NCBI RefSeq assembly: GCF_013363755.1
Contig: NZ_CP054840.1
Coordinates: 3,465,501-3,529,500, forward strand
DNA length: 64,000 bases
Source: Comamonas antarctica
GTDB taxonomy: Bacteria; Pseudomonadota; Gammaproteobacteria; Burkholderiales; Burkholderiaceae_C
Direction: 5' to 3'
Part shown: in pieces, positions 26,082 through 35,998 of the stretch
Position numbering within the stretch: the first letter of the stretch is position 1
How the letters are laid out: every line of letters begins with the position of its first letter
Made by a program: the position numbers and the translations under genes
The notes under the pieces: model-generated
What the model was told of the DNA's origin: nothing
What the model saw: the letters and a program-made list of their open reading frames with translations, nothing else
The model's database searches: none

Positions 26082-26372
26082 ATGCAACTTCGTCCTCTGC
26101 ACGATCGCGTGATCGTCAAGCGCCTGGAAAACGAAACCAAGACTGCTTCGGGCATCTATATCCCCGACAACGCTGCCGAAAAGCCCGATCAGGGCGAGAT
26201 CCTGGCCGTCGGCCCGGGCAAGAAGAACGACAAGGGCGAACTGATCGCCCTGAACGTCAAGGTCGGCGACCGCGTTCTGTTCGGCAAGTACAGCGGCCAG
26301 ACCGTCAAGGTCGATGGCGACGAACTGCTGGTGATGAAGGAAGACGACCTGTTCGCAGTCGTCGAGAAGTAA
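26082..26372 (+). CDS. groES: Co-chaperonin GroES
   Basis: GroES is the heptameric lid of the GroEL folding chamber. The 96-residue product has the standard length and family segments: [14 protein letters not shown] at the N-terminus, the mobile loop [27 protein letters not shown] in the roof region and [16 protein letters not shown] longer open frame exists upstream, but it would run through the CIRCE element, and the ATG at 26082 with GGAG just before it fits all homologues. groEL follows after 45 bases. Confidence 0.98.
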   Translation: MQLRPLHDRVIVKRLENETKTASGIYIPDNAAEKPDQGEILAVGPGKKNDKGELIALNVKVGDRVLFGKYSGQTVKVDGDELLVMKEDDLFAVVEK

Positions 26373-26399
26373 ATCTTCTCTTCCCAGCATTCCTGTTAA

Positions 26400-28073
<1,674 letters not shown>

Positions 28074-28126
28074 TTGCCCAGGTCCCCGCTGTCCCGCAGG
28101 CCGCAAGGCCTGCCAGCCTCAGCCAG

Positions 28127-28162
28127 AAAAAACCCGCAGACCGAAAGGCCTGCGGGTTTTTT
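28127..28162. terminator. Bidirectional terminator between groEL and pgi
   Basis: AAAAAACCCGCAG (28127-28139) pairs with CTGCGGGTTTTTT (28150-28162) across a ten-base loop. It is symmetric, so it can end groEL and the converging pgi-tal transcript. Confidence 0.9.
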
Positions 28163-28183
28163 CATGTGCGCAGCAAGGCGGCG

Positions 28184-29794
28184 CTAAGGCAGATCGGCCG
28201 CGATCAGGCGCCGCATCAGGCCCGCGGTCGACGCGTCGACATCCTGCCAATCGCCGCGGTCCTGGCGCGCGGCCAGGTCACGCGCCAGGTTCTTGCCCAG
28301 CTCGACGCCCCACTGGTCGAAGCTGTTGATGCCCCAGACCGCGCCCGTGACGAACACCCGGTGTTCATAGAGCGCGATCAGCGCGCCCAGCGATGCCGGG
28401 TCGAGCTGCTGCAGCAGCAAGAAGCTGCTGGGCCGGTTGCCCGGGCAGTACTTCTCGCTGCATTCCTCGCGCCGCCCGACCATCAGCGCCTGCGCCTGGG
28501 CCACGGCGTTGATCAGCAGGCTTTGCTGGTGCGCGCCCAGGTACTTGCCGCCGCCGCGCATGGCGATGAACTCCACCGGAATCACGTCCGGACCCTGGTG
28601 CAGCATCTGGAAGAACGCATGCTGGCCGTTGGTGCCGGGCTCGCCCCACACCACGGCCGAAGTTGCTGCGGTAAGGCGCCGCCCCTGCGCGTCGACCTGC
28701 TTGCCATTGCTCTCCATTTCCAGCTGCTGCAGGTAGGCCGTGAGCCGCCGCAGCCCATGGCTGTAGGGCGCGATGCAGCGGCTGCCGTAGCCATGGAAGT
28801 TGCGGTACCAGATGTCGATCAGGCCCAGGCGCACCGGCAGGTTGCGCGCCAGCGGTGCGGTGACGAAATGCGTGTCCATCGCATGCGCGCCCGCCAGCAG
28901 CGCGCGGAAATGCGCGGGACCGACGGCAATCGCGATCGGCAGGCCGATGGCCGACCACAGCGAGTAGCGCCCGCCCACCCAGTCCCAGAACCCCAGCGTG
29001 CGCTCGATGCCAAATTCGGCGGCCGCGGCGACGTTGGTCGTGAGCGCGATGAAATGGTCGGCAATGCGGCATGCCGCACCCGCGTCCTCGGACCCGCCCT
29101 GCGCCAGGAACCAGGCGCGCGCCGAATGCGCATTGAGCATGGTCTCGGCCGTGGTGAACGACTTCGAGGCCACCAGGAACAACGTGCTTTGCGGGCGCAC
29201 GCGCGACAGCACATGGCCCAGCTCATGGCCGTCGACATTCGAGACGAAATGAAAGCGCTTGCCGGGATCGCACCAGTCCTCGAGCGCATTGACCACGACT
29301 TCAGGTCCCAGATGCGAGCCGCCGATACCGATGTTGACGATGTCGGTGATCTCCGGCCGGGCGCGCACCTGCGCGGCCAGCTCCAGCATCGCATCCAGCG
29401 TCACGTGCACCGCATCCAGGGCTTCGCGCACCGGCGCGGCCATCGCGGTCACCACGCCCTGCTCGCGCAGCAGGCCGCCGTCGCGCGGCATGCGCAGCAG
29501 CCAGTGCATGACGGCACGCGCCTCGGAGGTATTGATCGGCGCCCCCGCGAACATCTGGTCGCGCCGGTCTGCAACGCCGCATTCCTGCGCCAGCGCCACG
29601 AGCAGCTGCTCGGTACGCGGCGTGACGCGGTTCTTGGACAGATCGGCAAACACATGCGGCGCCTGCTGGCTCAATGCGGCAAGGCGGCCGGGATCGGCCG
29701 CAAAACCGGCGGCGATATCGAAATCCGCCATTTCCTCCCGGTAGTGGCGCTCGAGCGCCCGCCAGGCGGCGGTTTCATGGCACAGCTCGCTCAT
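28184..29794 (-). CDS. pgi: Glucose-6-phosphate isomerase
   Basis: Pgi interconverts glucose-6-phosphate and fructose-6-phosphate in the cytoplasm. The 536-residue product is of usual length. It contains the sugar-phosphate binding segments NIGIGGSHLGPEVV and VASKSFTTAETMLN, the active-site stretch SVVWGEPGTNGQHAFFQMLHQG-type region near residue 370 (read in parts as VWGEPGTNGQ and FFQMLHQG) and the C-terminal INSFDQWGVELGK signature with its catalytic Lys. It starts one base before the tal stop, so the two are one transcript with tal first. A HexR-like regulator is divergent from that unit. Confidence 0.97.
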   Translation of the reverse strand: MSELCHETAAWRALERHYREEMADFDIAAGFAADPGRLAALSQQAPHVFADLSKNRVTPRTEQLLVALAQECGVADRRDQMFAGAPINTSEARAVMHWLLRMPRDGGLLREQGVVTAMAAPVREALDAVHVTLDAMLELAAQVRARPEITDIVNIGIGGSHLGPEVVVNALEDWCDPGKRFHFVSNVDGHELGHVLSRVRPQSTLFLVASKSFTTAETMLNAHSARAWFLAQGGSEDAGAACRIADHFIALTTNVAAAAEFGIERTLGFWDWVGGRYSLWSAIGLPIAIAVGPAHFRALLAGAHAMDTHFVTAPLARNLPVRLGLIDIWYRNFHGYGSRCIAPYSHGLRRLTAYLQQLEMESNGKQVDAQGRRLTAATSAVVWGEPGTNGQHAFFQMLHQGPDVIPVEFIAMRGGGKYLGAHQQSLLINAVAQAQALMVGRREECSEKYCPGNRPSSFLLLQQLDPASLGALIALYEHRVFVTGAVWGINSFDQWGVELGKNLARDLAARQDRGDWQDVDASTAGLMRRLIAADLP

Positions 29795-29795
29795 C

Positions 29796-30749
29796 CTAGG
29801 CAGCCGCCTTCTGCATCAAGGATTCGAGCTTCAGCGTATCGGCCACAAACGCGCGTATGCCTTCGGCCAGCTTCTCGGTGGCCATTGCATCCTCGTTGAG
29901 CGCAAAGCGAAAACCCGCTTCGTCATAGTGCAGTGCGGGCAGGTCGAGCGCCTGCACCGCCTCGGGCGCCAGTGCCCGCTCCAGCGGCGCCTCGCTGGCC
30001 GCCAGCTGGCCCAGTAGGTCGGGGGCGATCGTCAACAGATCGCAACCCGCCAGCGCGGTGATCTGGCCCAGATTGCGAAAGCTCGCGCCCATGACTTCGG
30101 TGGCGATGCCAAAGCGCTTGTAATGCGCGTAGATGGCGCGCACCGAGCGCACGCCAGGGTCGTTGGCGCCGGCCATCGCGGCTTCGTCCCAGGAGGCGCC
30201 GGCCTGCTTCTTGTACCAGTCGTAGATGCGTCCGACGAACGGCGAAACCAGCTGCACCTTCGCCTGGCCGCAGGCCACGGCCTGGCACAGCGAGAACATC
30301 AAGGTCAGATTGGTATGGATGCCGCGCTGCTCGAGCCGGCGCGCGGCCTCGATGCCCTCCCAGGTCGCGGCGATCTTGATCAGCACGCGGCTGATGTCCA
30401 CGCCCTCGGCCTGGTACAGCTCGATGATGCGCTCGGCACGTGTCACCGTGGCCTCGGTGTCGAACGACAGGCGTGCATCGACTTCGGTGGATACGCGTCC
30501 GGGCACCAGCGCCAGGATCTCGCAGCCAAAGCGCACCAGCAAGCGGTCCATGACCTCGTCCAGCGGTCGCCCCCGGCGCTGGACCACGGTGGCCTTGAGC
30601 AGCGGCGCATACTCGGGCATCTGCACCGCCTTGAGGATCAGCGACGGGTTGGTGGTCGCATCCTGCGGCAAGTATTGTGCAATCTGGCGAAAATCGCCGG
30701 TGTCCGCCACCACGGTGGTGAACTGTCGAAGCGCGTCGAGCTGACTCAT
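29796..30749 (-). CDS. tal: Transaldolase
   Basis: Tal transfers dihydroxyacetone units between sugar phosphates in the pentose phosphate pathway. The 317-residue protein is the TalB type: [10 protein letters not shown] near the N-terminus, the Schiff-base lysine K125 in [12 protein letters not shown], and the downstream NLTLMFS and [10 protein letters not shown] segments. The start MSQLDALRQ at 30749 matches the family; four codons upstream another ATG is possible, and the longer frame beyond it has no homology. pgi follows after one base. A HexR-type regulator gene is divergent, so sugar-phosphate control is likely. Confidence 0.97.
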   Translation of the reverse strand: MSQLDALRQFTTVVADTGDFRQIAQYLPQDATTNPSLILKAVQMPEYAPLLKATVVQRRGRPLDEVMDRLLVRFGCEILALVPGRVSTEVDARLSFDTEATVTRAERIIELYQAEGVDISRVLIKIAATWEGIEAARRLEQRGIHTNLTLMFSLCQAVACGQAKVQLVSPFVGRIYDWYKKQAGASWDEAAMAGANDPGVRSVRAIYAHYKRFGIATEVMGASFRNLGQITALAGCDLLTIAPDLLGQLAASEAPLERALAPEAVQALDLPALHYDEAGFRFALNEDAMATEKLAEGIRAFVADTLKLESLMQKAAA

Positions 30750-30795
30750 GACCTGTCCCATCTTGAAAAGCACCCATCTCGCAGGATGCCGAAGC

Positions 30796-30811
30796 CTTGT
30801 TATCTTACAAG
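30796..30811. promoter_or_regulatory. Candidate HexR operator between tal and hexR
   Basis: CTTGTTATCTTACAAG is an inverted repeat with five perfect outer pairs (CTTGT/ACAAG) placed between the divergent tal-pgi unit and the RpiR-family gene. It resembles the TGTA-TACA-type half-sites reported for HexR. GCGCATGCGC follows directly. Confidence 0.45.
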
Positions 30812-30911
30812 CGCATGCGCTGCAAATGCGCAGTGTAGGCGCACGCTGCTGCGGCGCCCGCAACTGCGGTTACATTGGCGCTGCTCCCGCGCCTTTGCCA
30901 CCAGGATTCCC

Positions 30912-31757
30912 ATGTTAGATCGCATCACCGCCTCCCTGCCGTCGCTGGCCCCCGCCGAACAGCGCGTGGCGCGCCTCGTGCTGGCCGACCCGCAGGCCTT
31001 TGCCCAGCTGCCCGTGCGGCTGCTGGCCGAGCGTGCGCATGTCAGCAAACCCACGGTGGTGCGCTTTTGCCGCAGCATGGGCTATGACGGCCTGGCCGAC
31101 TTCAAGGTAAAGCTGGCCAACAACGCCAACGAAGGCGTGCCCTTCATCCACCGCAGCGTCGACAGCGATGACAAGACCGGCGACGTGCTGGTCAAGGTCG
31201 TCGACAACGCAGTCGCAGCCTTCCTGCAATACCGCAATGCCGCGAAAGTGGCGGATCTGGAGCGCGCGGCGCTGGCCGTGGTCAGCAGCTGGCAACAGGG
31301 CCGGCGCATTGAATTCTATGGCGCCGGCAACTCCGGCATCGTCGCGCAGGATGCGCAGCACAAGTTCTTCCGCCTGGGCGTGACCAGCCTGGCGAGCAGC
31401 GACGGCCATATCCAGGTGATGAGCGCCACCCTGCTCGGGCCCGGCGACTGCGCGCTGATCATCTCGAACTCGGGCCGCACGCGCGATCTGATGGACGCCG
31501 CCGGCATTGCGCGCCAGCGCGGCGCCACGACCATCGCGATCACCGCCAGCGGTTCGCCGCTGGCCCATGCCTGCGACATCGTGCTGGCTGCCGACCATCC
31601 CGAGGGCTACGACCGCTACAGTCCGATGGTCTCGCGGCTGATGCACCTGCTGATCATCGATGTGCTGGCCACCTGCGTGGCGCTGCGCATCGGCGAGCCA
31701 TTGCAACCCGTCTTACAGCAAATGAAAGACAGCCTGCATGCCAAGCGATATACCTGA
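30912..31757 (+). CDS. hexR: RpiR-family regulator, HexR-like
   Basis: A 281-residue transcription factor with an N-terminal RpiR helix-turn-helix (AERAHVSKPTVVRFCRSMGYDGLADFK, about residues 38-65) and a C-terminal SIS sugar-phosphate-binding domain (FYGAGNSGIVAQDAQHKFFRLG; ISNSGRTRDLMDAAGIARQRG). HexR of proteobacteria senses 2-keto-3-deoxy-6-phosphogluconate and controls glucose genes. The divergent tal-pgi unit is a fitting target, and an inverted repeat lies between them. The name rests on family and context; another RpiR subgroup is possible. Confidence 0.88.
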   Translation: MLDRITASLPSLAPAEQRVARLVLADPQAFAQLPVRLLAERAHVSKPTVVRFCRSMGYDGLADFKVKLANNANEGVPFIHRSVDSDDKTGDVLVKVVDNAVAAFLQYRNAAKVADLERAALAVVSSWQQGRRIEFYGAGNSGIVAQDAQHKFFRLGVTSLASSDGHIQVMSATLLGPGDCALIISNSGRTRDLMDAAGIARQRGATTIAITASGSPLAHACDIVLAADHPEGYDRYSPMVSRLMHLLIIDVLATCVALRIGEPLQPVLQQMKDSLHAKRYT

Positions 31758-31769
31758 ATACCAGTAAAA

Positions 31770-31815
31770 CAGGGCGCAGATATTCGATGGACAAGCCGTC
31801 GAACCCTGCGCCCTG
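31770..31815 (+). other. Long perfect-stem hairpin downstream of hexR
   Basis: CAGGGCGCAG (31770-31779) pairs perfectly with CTGCGCCCTG (31806-31815). Inside, TTCGA pairs with TCGAA, giving an extended rod. It lies 12 bases after the hexR stop and before the intrinsic terminator at 31849. It could stabilise the 3' end or be a processed small RNA. Confidence 0.6.
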
Positions 31816-31848
31816 CGGATATGTACCCTGATTGAAGGGTAATCATGT

Positions 31849-31871
31849 AAATCCCCTCGCGGGGATTTTTT
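31849..31871. terminator. Bidirectional terminator between hexR and porin 1
   Basis: AAATCCCC (31849-31856) pairs with GGGGATTT (31861-31868) around TCGC and is followed by further T. The symmetric A/T flanks suit both converging genes. Confidence 0.87.
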
Positions 31872-31873
31872 AT

Positions 31874-32983
31874 TTAGAAGCGGTGGCGCAGACCCACGGT
31901 AATACCCGTGCGATCGCGTGCCCGGCTCACGGGATCCAGAACGACATTCTCACCGTCCCGGATCTTGGTGTAATCGATGCCGAAATACGCATCGGTGCGC
32001 TTGGAGAACGCGTAATCGATCACGCCGACGATGAAGTTGGTATTGCCGTTGTCGGCCGACGCCGGGCTGCCCGACTGCTTGGCATAGTAGTAGTGCAGGC
32101 CGGCATTGATCTGCGGCGTGAACTGGTAGCCGAAACCGATCTTGGCCATCTGGCGCTTGTTGGCCTGGCCGCGCGTGAAGCCGCCGTTGGTGTCGCCGCT
32201 CCACATGTTGGCGATGACCGCCGAATCGATCGCACCCGGCGTGCCGTCGATCTTGTTCTCGCCATAGCCGACGTTCAGGTACAGCGCGTTCATGCGGTAG
32301 GAGCCGCCCAGGGTCCAGGCCTCGATGGTCGAGCCTTGCGGCAGCTGGTAGTTCTGGTAGCCCACGCCGGCGGAAATGCCGTTGGCCGAGTAGCGCAGAT
32401 AGCCGCCTGCGGTGCGCGCGTTGGCGGGATTGCCGTCCTTCTCATCGAACGAATACTGCAATGCGCCACGGAACGCACCGACCTCGGCCATGTACTTGAG
32501 CATGTTGTTGGCGCGCGCGCCCAGCGACATGCCGATTTCCGGCTTGTAGGCTTCCATGTAGGGCGAATACGGGAACGACGAATAGGTCGAGGTCACCAGG
32601 TCGAACAGGACGTTGTACTGGCGCCCCATGGTCAGGCGCCCGAAGCCGCCCTGCATGCCCACCCACGACTGTTGCCAGTAATTGGTCGTGGCCGAATTAC
32701 CGGAGTCGGTGAGGAAACGGTTTTCCAGGTTGGCAATGGCCTTCAGGCCGCCGCCCAGGTCCTCGGTCACATTGATACCCCAGCGGCTTTGCGACATGCC
32801 CCCGCCAATCATTTTGGTCAGCGAGGAATTACCGCCCGCGCCTTCATTATTGGTATGACGCAATGCAGCATCGACAATACCGTAAATCTGTACACTGCTG
32901 CCGCCTTGCTGTGCAAATACCGCGGGCGCAGAAACCACCAGGGCGGCCAAGGCAATGGCACTTTTCACAAACGATTTTTGCAT
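31874..32983 (-). CDS. Outer-membrane porin 1
   Basis: A 369-residue general porin of the Burkholderiales type (Porin_4). The signal peptide ends at VFAQ, and the mature protein begins SSVQIYGIVDAALR. The first strands show RWGINVTEDLGGGLKAIANLENRF and the conserved GRLTMGRQYN turn, and the barrel ends in a C-terminal Phe (GLRHRF) for BAM recognition. Trimers of this family allow passive diffusion of small solutes. The start is placed at the Met with the signal peptide; 15 further in-frame codons upstream are not expected to be translated. Its mRNA leader carries a hairpin at 33012-33041. A second, more distant porin follows. Confidence 0.93.
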   Translation of the reverse strand: MQKSFVKSAIALAALVVSAPAVFAQQGGSSVQIYGIVDAALRHTNNEGAGGNSSLTKMIGGGMSQSRWGINVTEDLGGGLKAIANLENRFLTDSGNSATTNYWQQSWVGMQGGFGRLTMGRQYNVLFDLVTSTYSSFPYSPYMEAYKPEIGMSLGARANNMLKYMAEVGAFRGALQYSFDEKDGNPANARTAGGYLRYSANGISAGVGYQNYQLPQGSTIEAWTLGGSYRMNALYLNVGYGENKIDGTPGAIDSAVIANMWSGDTNGGFTRGQANKRQMAKIGFGYQFTPQINAGLHYYYAKQSGSPASADNGNTNFIVGVIDYAFSKRTDAYFGIDYTKIRDGENVVLDPVSRARDRTGITVGLRHRF

Positions 32984-33011
32984 GCTGCTGTCTCTCTTTA
33001 TGAATAAAAAT

Positions 33012-33041
33012 GTGGCTGGGAAGTCCATTTTATGGAGCCAC
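33012..33041 (-). other. Hairpin in the leader of porin 1
   Basis: GTGGCT (33012-33017) and AGCCAC (33036-33041) are perfect complements around an 18-base loop, flanked by A/T-rich DNA. In the porin 1 transcript this would form a 5' leader stem about 30 bases before the start codon, or it could be an operator. Confidence 0.45.
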
Positions 33042-33135
33042 TTTTATTACGACTAGATACCAGTGCAGCATCACAACACAGGTTTTCCCTGCCGGATTTT
33101 CCCTAGCTAGTGCAATCCCTTGGCATGAAAAAGGC

Positions 33136-33163
33136 AAAAAAAAGCCAGTCCGAAGACTGGCTT
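33136..33163 (-). terminator. Rho-independent terminator of porin 2
   Basis: On the minus strand AAGCCAGTC pairs with GACTGGCTT around TTCG and is followed by eight T (plus-strand A-run 33136-33143). The UUCG loop makes it very stable. Confidence 0.9.
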
Positions 33164-33203
33164 TTTTATTTTCTAAGAAAAGCTGAGCGGACTCAGCCCG
33201 TCA

Positions 33204-34268
33204 TTAGAACGAGTGGCGCACGCCGACTTGCACGCCGGTTTGCTTTTGGTTCACAGCAGCGGTGGTGTTGATACCCTTGGACTGCAGACCCAGCGACGAG
33301 CCGTCCTTGTTCTTCAGGTAAGCAACGGTGCCGTACACAGCAGTGCGCTTCGACAGGTTGTGGACATAGCCCAGCGACAGCTGGTCGGCTTCGCCGCTGG
33401 TGGCCTTCTGGTCGTAGCGAGCGTATTGCAGCTTGACTTCGCCAGCGCCGCCGACAGGTGCAGCAACACCCAGGGCGTAGTTGTTGAACTTGCGGTCAGC
33501 GCCGCCAGCGTCGTACGAGTACTGTTGCTGTTGAGCGATACCGATCAGCTTGGCCACGCCGAAGTTGTACGAACCAGCCAGCGTGACGTTGTCACGGTCG
33601 CCCAGGCCACGTGCGGGCTGGGAGATTTCCAGGCGGTCATACGACAGGGCCACGCTGAAGGGGCCGTTGTCATAGGAAACGTTGCCGCCGATGTAACGGC
33701 CGGCGTTGGACTCGCCTTGCACTTCGTCGAAGCCGTAGCTGATGCCAGCCTTGAAGCCGCTGAAGTTGGGGGTGTAGTAGCTGACCAGGTTGTTCGCGCG
33801 GATGCCGTTTTCGTCGCCGACGTTGCCGGTGTTGACAGCGCCGTCCCAGTTGCGCCAGCCCATGAACTGGCCGACACCGGTTTGACCGAACAGGTCGTAC
33901 GAGCTGGTCTTGTTGTAGCCGGCGACTTGGTCGCGGCCCAGGCGCACTTCACCGAAGTTGCCTTCCAGGCCCACGGTCGAACGGCGACGGAAGTTCAGGC
34001 CGCCGGCATTGCCGTCGTCGCCGAACACTTCGCCTTCGAGCCAGAAGCCAGCCTTCAGGCCACCACCCAGGTCTTCCACGCCGCGGAAACCGATGCGGCT
34101 GGTAGCGTTGCCGCTGGTGCCGACGCCCCACTTGTTGCCGTTGGCGGGGGTAGCGTTGTCAATGTAGCCGATGCCGGTGTCGATGATACCGAACAGGGAC
34201 ACGGAAGATTGAGCCATTGCAGCGCCGGAAGCAGCCAACACGGCCAGGGCAATCAGGGATTTTTTCAT
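33204..34268 (-). CDS. Outer-membrane porin 2
   Basis: A 354-residue Porin_4 family protein. The signal peptide MKKSLIALAVLAASGAAMAQ is followed by SSVSLFGIIDTGIGYID, the strand pair SRIGFRGVEDLGGGLKAGFWLEGEVF, the loop region GEVRLGRDQVAGYNKTSSYDLFGQ and a C-terminal Phe (VGVRHSF). This is the classical Comamonadaceae/Burkholderia porin, usually the most abundant outer-membrane protein. TTGGAG lies upstream of the ATG. Codon use is strongly biased to a few codons, in line with very high expression. It has its own strong terminator and a 300-base upstream region. Confidence 0.96.
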   Translation of the reverse strand: MKKSLIALAVLAASGAAMAQSSVSLFGIIDTGIGYIDNATPANGNKWGVGTSGNATSRIGFRGVEDLGGGLKAGFWLEGEVFGDDGNAGGLNFRRRSTVGLEGNFGEVRLGRDQVAGYNKTSSYDLFGQTGVGQFMGWRNWDGAVNTGNVGDENGIRANNLVSYYTPNFSGFKAGISYGFDEVQGESNAGRYIGGNVSYDNGPFSVALSYDRLEISQPARGLGDRDNVTLAGSYNFGVAKLIGIAQQQQYSYDAGGADRKFNNYALGVAAPVGGAGEVKLQYARYDQKATSGEADQLSLGYVHNLSKRTAVYGTVAYLKNKDGSSLGLQSKGINTTAAVNQKQTGVQVGVRHSF

Positions 34269-34570
34269 TGCGAATTACTCCAAGGTTTAACAGAGGGCGT
34301 CGGGGGCAGAAAAGCAGGTTCAAACCCTGGATTCGCCGGTTACCCGCGCCAACCTCCTGGTGGGGAAGCTTTTGCTATTGCAACAGACCACCGCCGGATG
34401 CGCAAAGCAATTCACCCACAAGCGGCCGGATTCGAGGATTTCGTTGCTAGGTTGCAACACCGCTTCAATGCGCGGCACAATCCATGCACGAGGACCCCAT
34501 TCGGCCCTGGGGGCGCGCGGTCCGGCACCCGCCAACCCACGCTTTTCGTCAGGCAGAAGTTTTTAACGCT
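34269..34570. other. Intergenic region between porin 2 and coq7
   Basis: About 300 bases without a convincing gene. It must hold the divergent promoters of the porin and coq7. GTTGCAAC (34452-34459) is a short palindrome of unknown role. An in-frame start for coq7 at 34484 would add 29 residues without homology and was not used. I see no terminator, RNA gene or repeat. Confidence 0.5.
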
Positions 34571-35188
34571 ATGGACAAGATCTTGATGGCAGCGGACGCT
34601 GCGCTCCGCACCCTGTTTGCCCGCCCTGCGGCCTCTCAGCCATCGCCCGCGCAGGGCCTGGCCGAAGCGCCGATGAGCGAGGCCGAGCAGCGCCTGTCCG
34701 GCGCGCTGATGCGCGTCAACCATGTGGGCGAGGTCTGTGCCCAGGCGCTCTACAGCGCCCAGGCCATGGTCACGCGCGACGACCATCTGCGCGCCCACCT
34801 GATCGAGGCGGCGCGCGAGGAAACCGACCACCTCGCCTGGTGCCGCAGCCGGCTCGATGCCCTGGGCCAGCGCCCCAGCCTGCTCAATCCCCTGTGGTTC
34901 GCGGGCGCGTTTGCCATCGGCGTGGCTGCAGCCAAGGTCAGCGACAAGGTCAGCCTGGGCTTTGTGGTCGAAACCGAAAACCAGGTATCGGCGCACCTGG
35001 GCAGCCACCTGGGCCGCCTGCCCGACCAGGACCTGGCTTCGCGCGCCGTGGTGCAGCGCATGAAGGAAGACGAGGAGCGGCATGCGGCCGACGCGCTCGA
35101 AGCCGGCGCCGTGCTGCTGCCCGCGCCGGTGCAGCAGCTAATGCGCGCGGCCGCCAAGGTCATGACGACAACTGCGCATTACATCTGA
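34571..35188 (+). CDS. coq7: Demethoxyubiquinone hydroxylase Coq7
   Basis: Coq7 is the membrane-bound di-iron enzyme that performs the last ring hydroxylation of ubiquinone synthesis. The 205-residue protein has the ferritin-like di-iron motifs: an N-terminal Glu in [23 protein letters not shown] (ExxH) and the C-terminal ENQVSAHL and EDEERHA. Its length and motif spacing match the family. The C-terminal part ([33 protein letters not shown], read in parts) is typical. It is transcribed alone and converges on the OsmC gene. It is needed for aerobic respiration in species that lack UbiF. Confidence 0.95.
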   Translation: MDKILMAADAALRTLFARPAASQPSPAQGLAEAPMSEAEQRLSGALMRVNHVGEVCAQALYSAQAMVTRDDHLRAHLIEAAREETDHLAWCRSRLDALGQRPSLLNPLWFAGAFAIGVAAAKVSDKVSLGFVVETENQVSAHLGSHLGRLPDQDLASRAVVQRMKEDEERHAADALEAGAVLLPAPVQQLMRAAAKVMTTTAHYI

Positions 35189-35196
35189 GGCCCGCC

Positions 35197-35646
35197 TCAG
35201 GCTTCGATGATCTCGAAGCCCGTCGTGATCTCGGCGGTCTTGCCCAGCATGATGCTGGCCGAGCAGTATTTCTCGTGGCTCATGGCGATGGCGCGCTCCA
35301 CGGCGCCGGCTGGCACGCCCTTGCCGGTCACGGTGAACTGCATGTGGATCCTGGTGAACACCTTGGGGTCGGTGTCCGCGCGCTCCGAACTGAGCTTGAC
35401 GCTGCAGCCGCGCACGTCGTGGCGGCCGCGCTTGAGAATCAGCACCACGTCATAGGCGGTGCAGCCGCCGGTGCCGGCCAGCAGCGCCTCCATGGGGCGC
35501 GGCGCAAGATTGCGGCCGCCGTTGGCGGGATTCTTTTCATCCGGAGCGCCGTCCATGGCCAGGATATGGCCGCTACCGGTCTCGGCCACAAAGCCCATGC
35601 CGGACCGGGTTCCGCTGGCGCCGGTCCAACTCACTGTGCATTCCAT
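35197..35646 (-). CDS. OsmC-family peroxiredoxin-like protein
   Basis: A 149-residue protein of the OsmC/Ohr superfamily. The two redox cysteines are visible in LLAGTGGCTAYDVVLIL and in HEKYCSASIMLGKTAE, as in the YhfA/OsmC subgroup that reduces organic hydroperoxides or sulfur compounds. The start MECTVSW at 35646 matches the family; the longer frame upstream adds 23 residues without homology. It converges with coq7, eight bases between the stop codons. The substrate is uncertain. Confidence 0.9.
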   Translation of the reverse strand: MECTVSWTGASGTRSGMGFVAETGSGHILAMDGAPDEKNPANGGRNLAPRPMEALLAGTGGCTAYDVVLILKRGRHDVRGCSVKLSSERADTDPKVFTRIHMQFTVTGKGVPAGAVERAIAMSHEKYCSASIMLGKTAEITTGFEIIEA

Positions 35647-35744
35647 GTCGTTTCCTTTTGTATTAACTGTTGCGAAATGGCATCGCCATCCCGGTAAACC
35701 CTCATTTTGCTGCAACGCAGCATGATTTGCGCTACAATTGCGTC

Positions 35745-35874
35745 AAGCGTTACCTGATGTGATTGTATTTTTCAGGCGGACCGCAGGACATTCTTTCTGC
35801 ATCGCACCCTTTGTCTCCTCCACCTCCTCTAATGGTGGATTCAGCCCCAGGCCTTACCGCCTGGGGCTTTTTTT
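35745..35874 (+). ncRNA. Candidate small RNA with CU-rich anti-Shine-Dalgarno motif
   Basis: A -10-like TACAAT (35733-35738) would start a transcript of about 130 bases that ends at a strong intrinsic terminator (35843-35874), 125 bases before the ilvA start. The body contains CTCCTCC-ACCTCCTCT (about 35814-35830), two tandem CCTCC units that can pair with Shine-Dalgarno sequences of mRNAs, as in known CU-rich riboregulators. The -35 box is weak. It may instead be a leader that attenuates ilvA, although no Ile/Leu/Val-rich leader peptide is seen. Confidence 0.5.
35843..35874 (+). terminator. Strong intrinsic terminator upstream of ilvA
   Basis: AGCCCCAGGC (35843-35852) pairs with GCCTGGGGCT (35859-35868) around CTTACC, followed by seven T (35868-35874). 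There is no gene on this strand immediately before it, which supports a short non-coding transcript or an attenuator. The interval 35647-35998 otherwise holds only promoters. Confidence 0.9.
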
Positions 35875-35998
35875 GCCTTTTTCCATCTGCTACCCCGTCG
35901 GCGCCAGTGGAACAGCAGTGTCCGACCGCGCACCCCGGCGCGCGCTAAAGCCTATGATGGCGGCCCGACCTCCCCGCGGGCCTGCCTCTTTGCCGACC

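Noticed and set aside
34310-34335. tRNA-like T-arm (GGTTCAAACCC)
   Set aside because: No acceptor stem, anticodon arm or D-arm fits around it. No tRNA or rRNA gene was found anywhere in the window.
35745-35874. Amino-acid attenuator with a leader peptide for ilvA
   Set aside because: No short frame rich in Ile, Leu, Val or Thr codons precedes the terminator, so classical attenuation is not supported.
35738-35998. N-terminal extension of ilvA by 87 codons
   Set aside because: It would translate through the strong intrinsic terminator and has no similarity to threonine deaminases.
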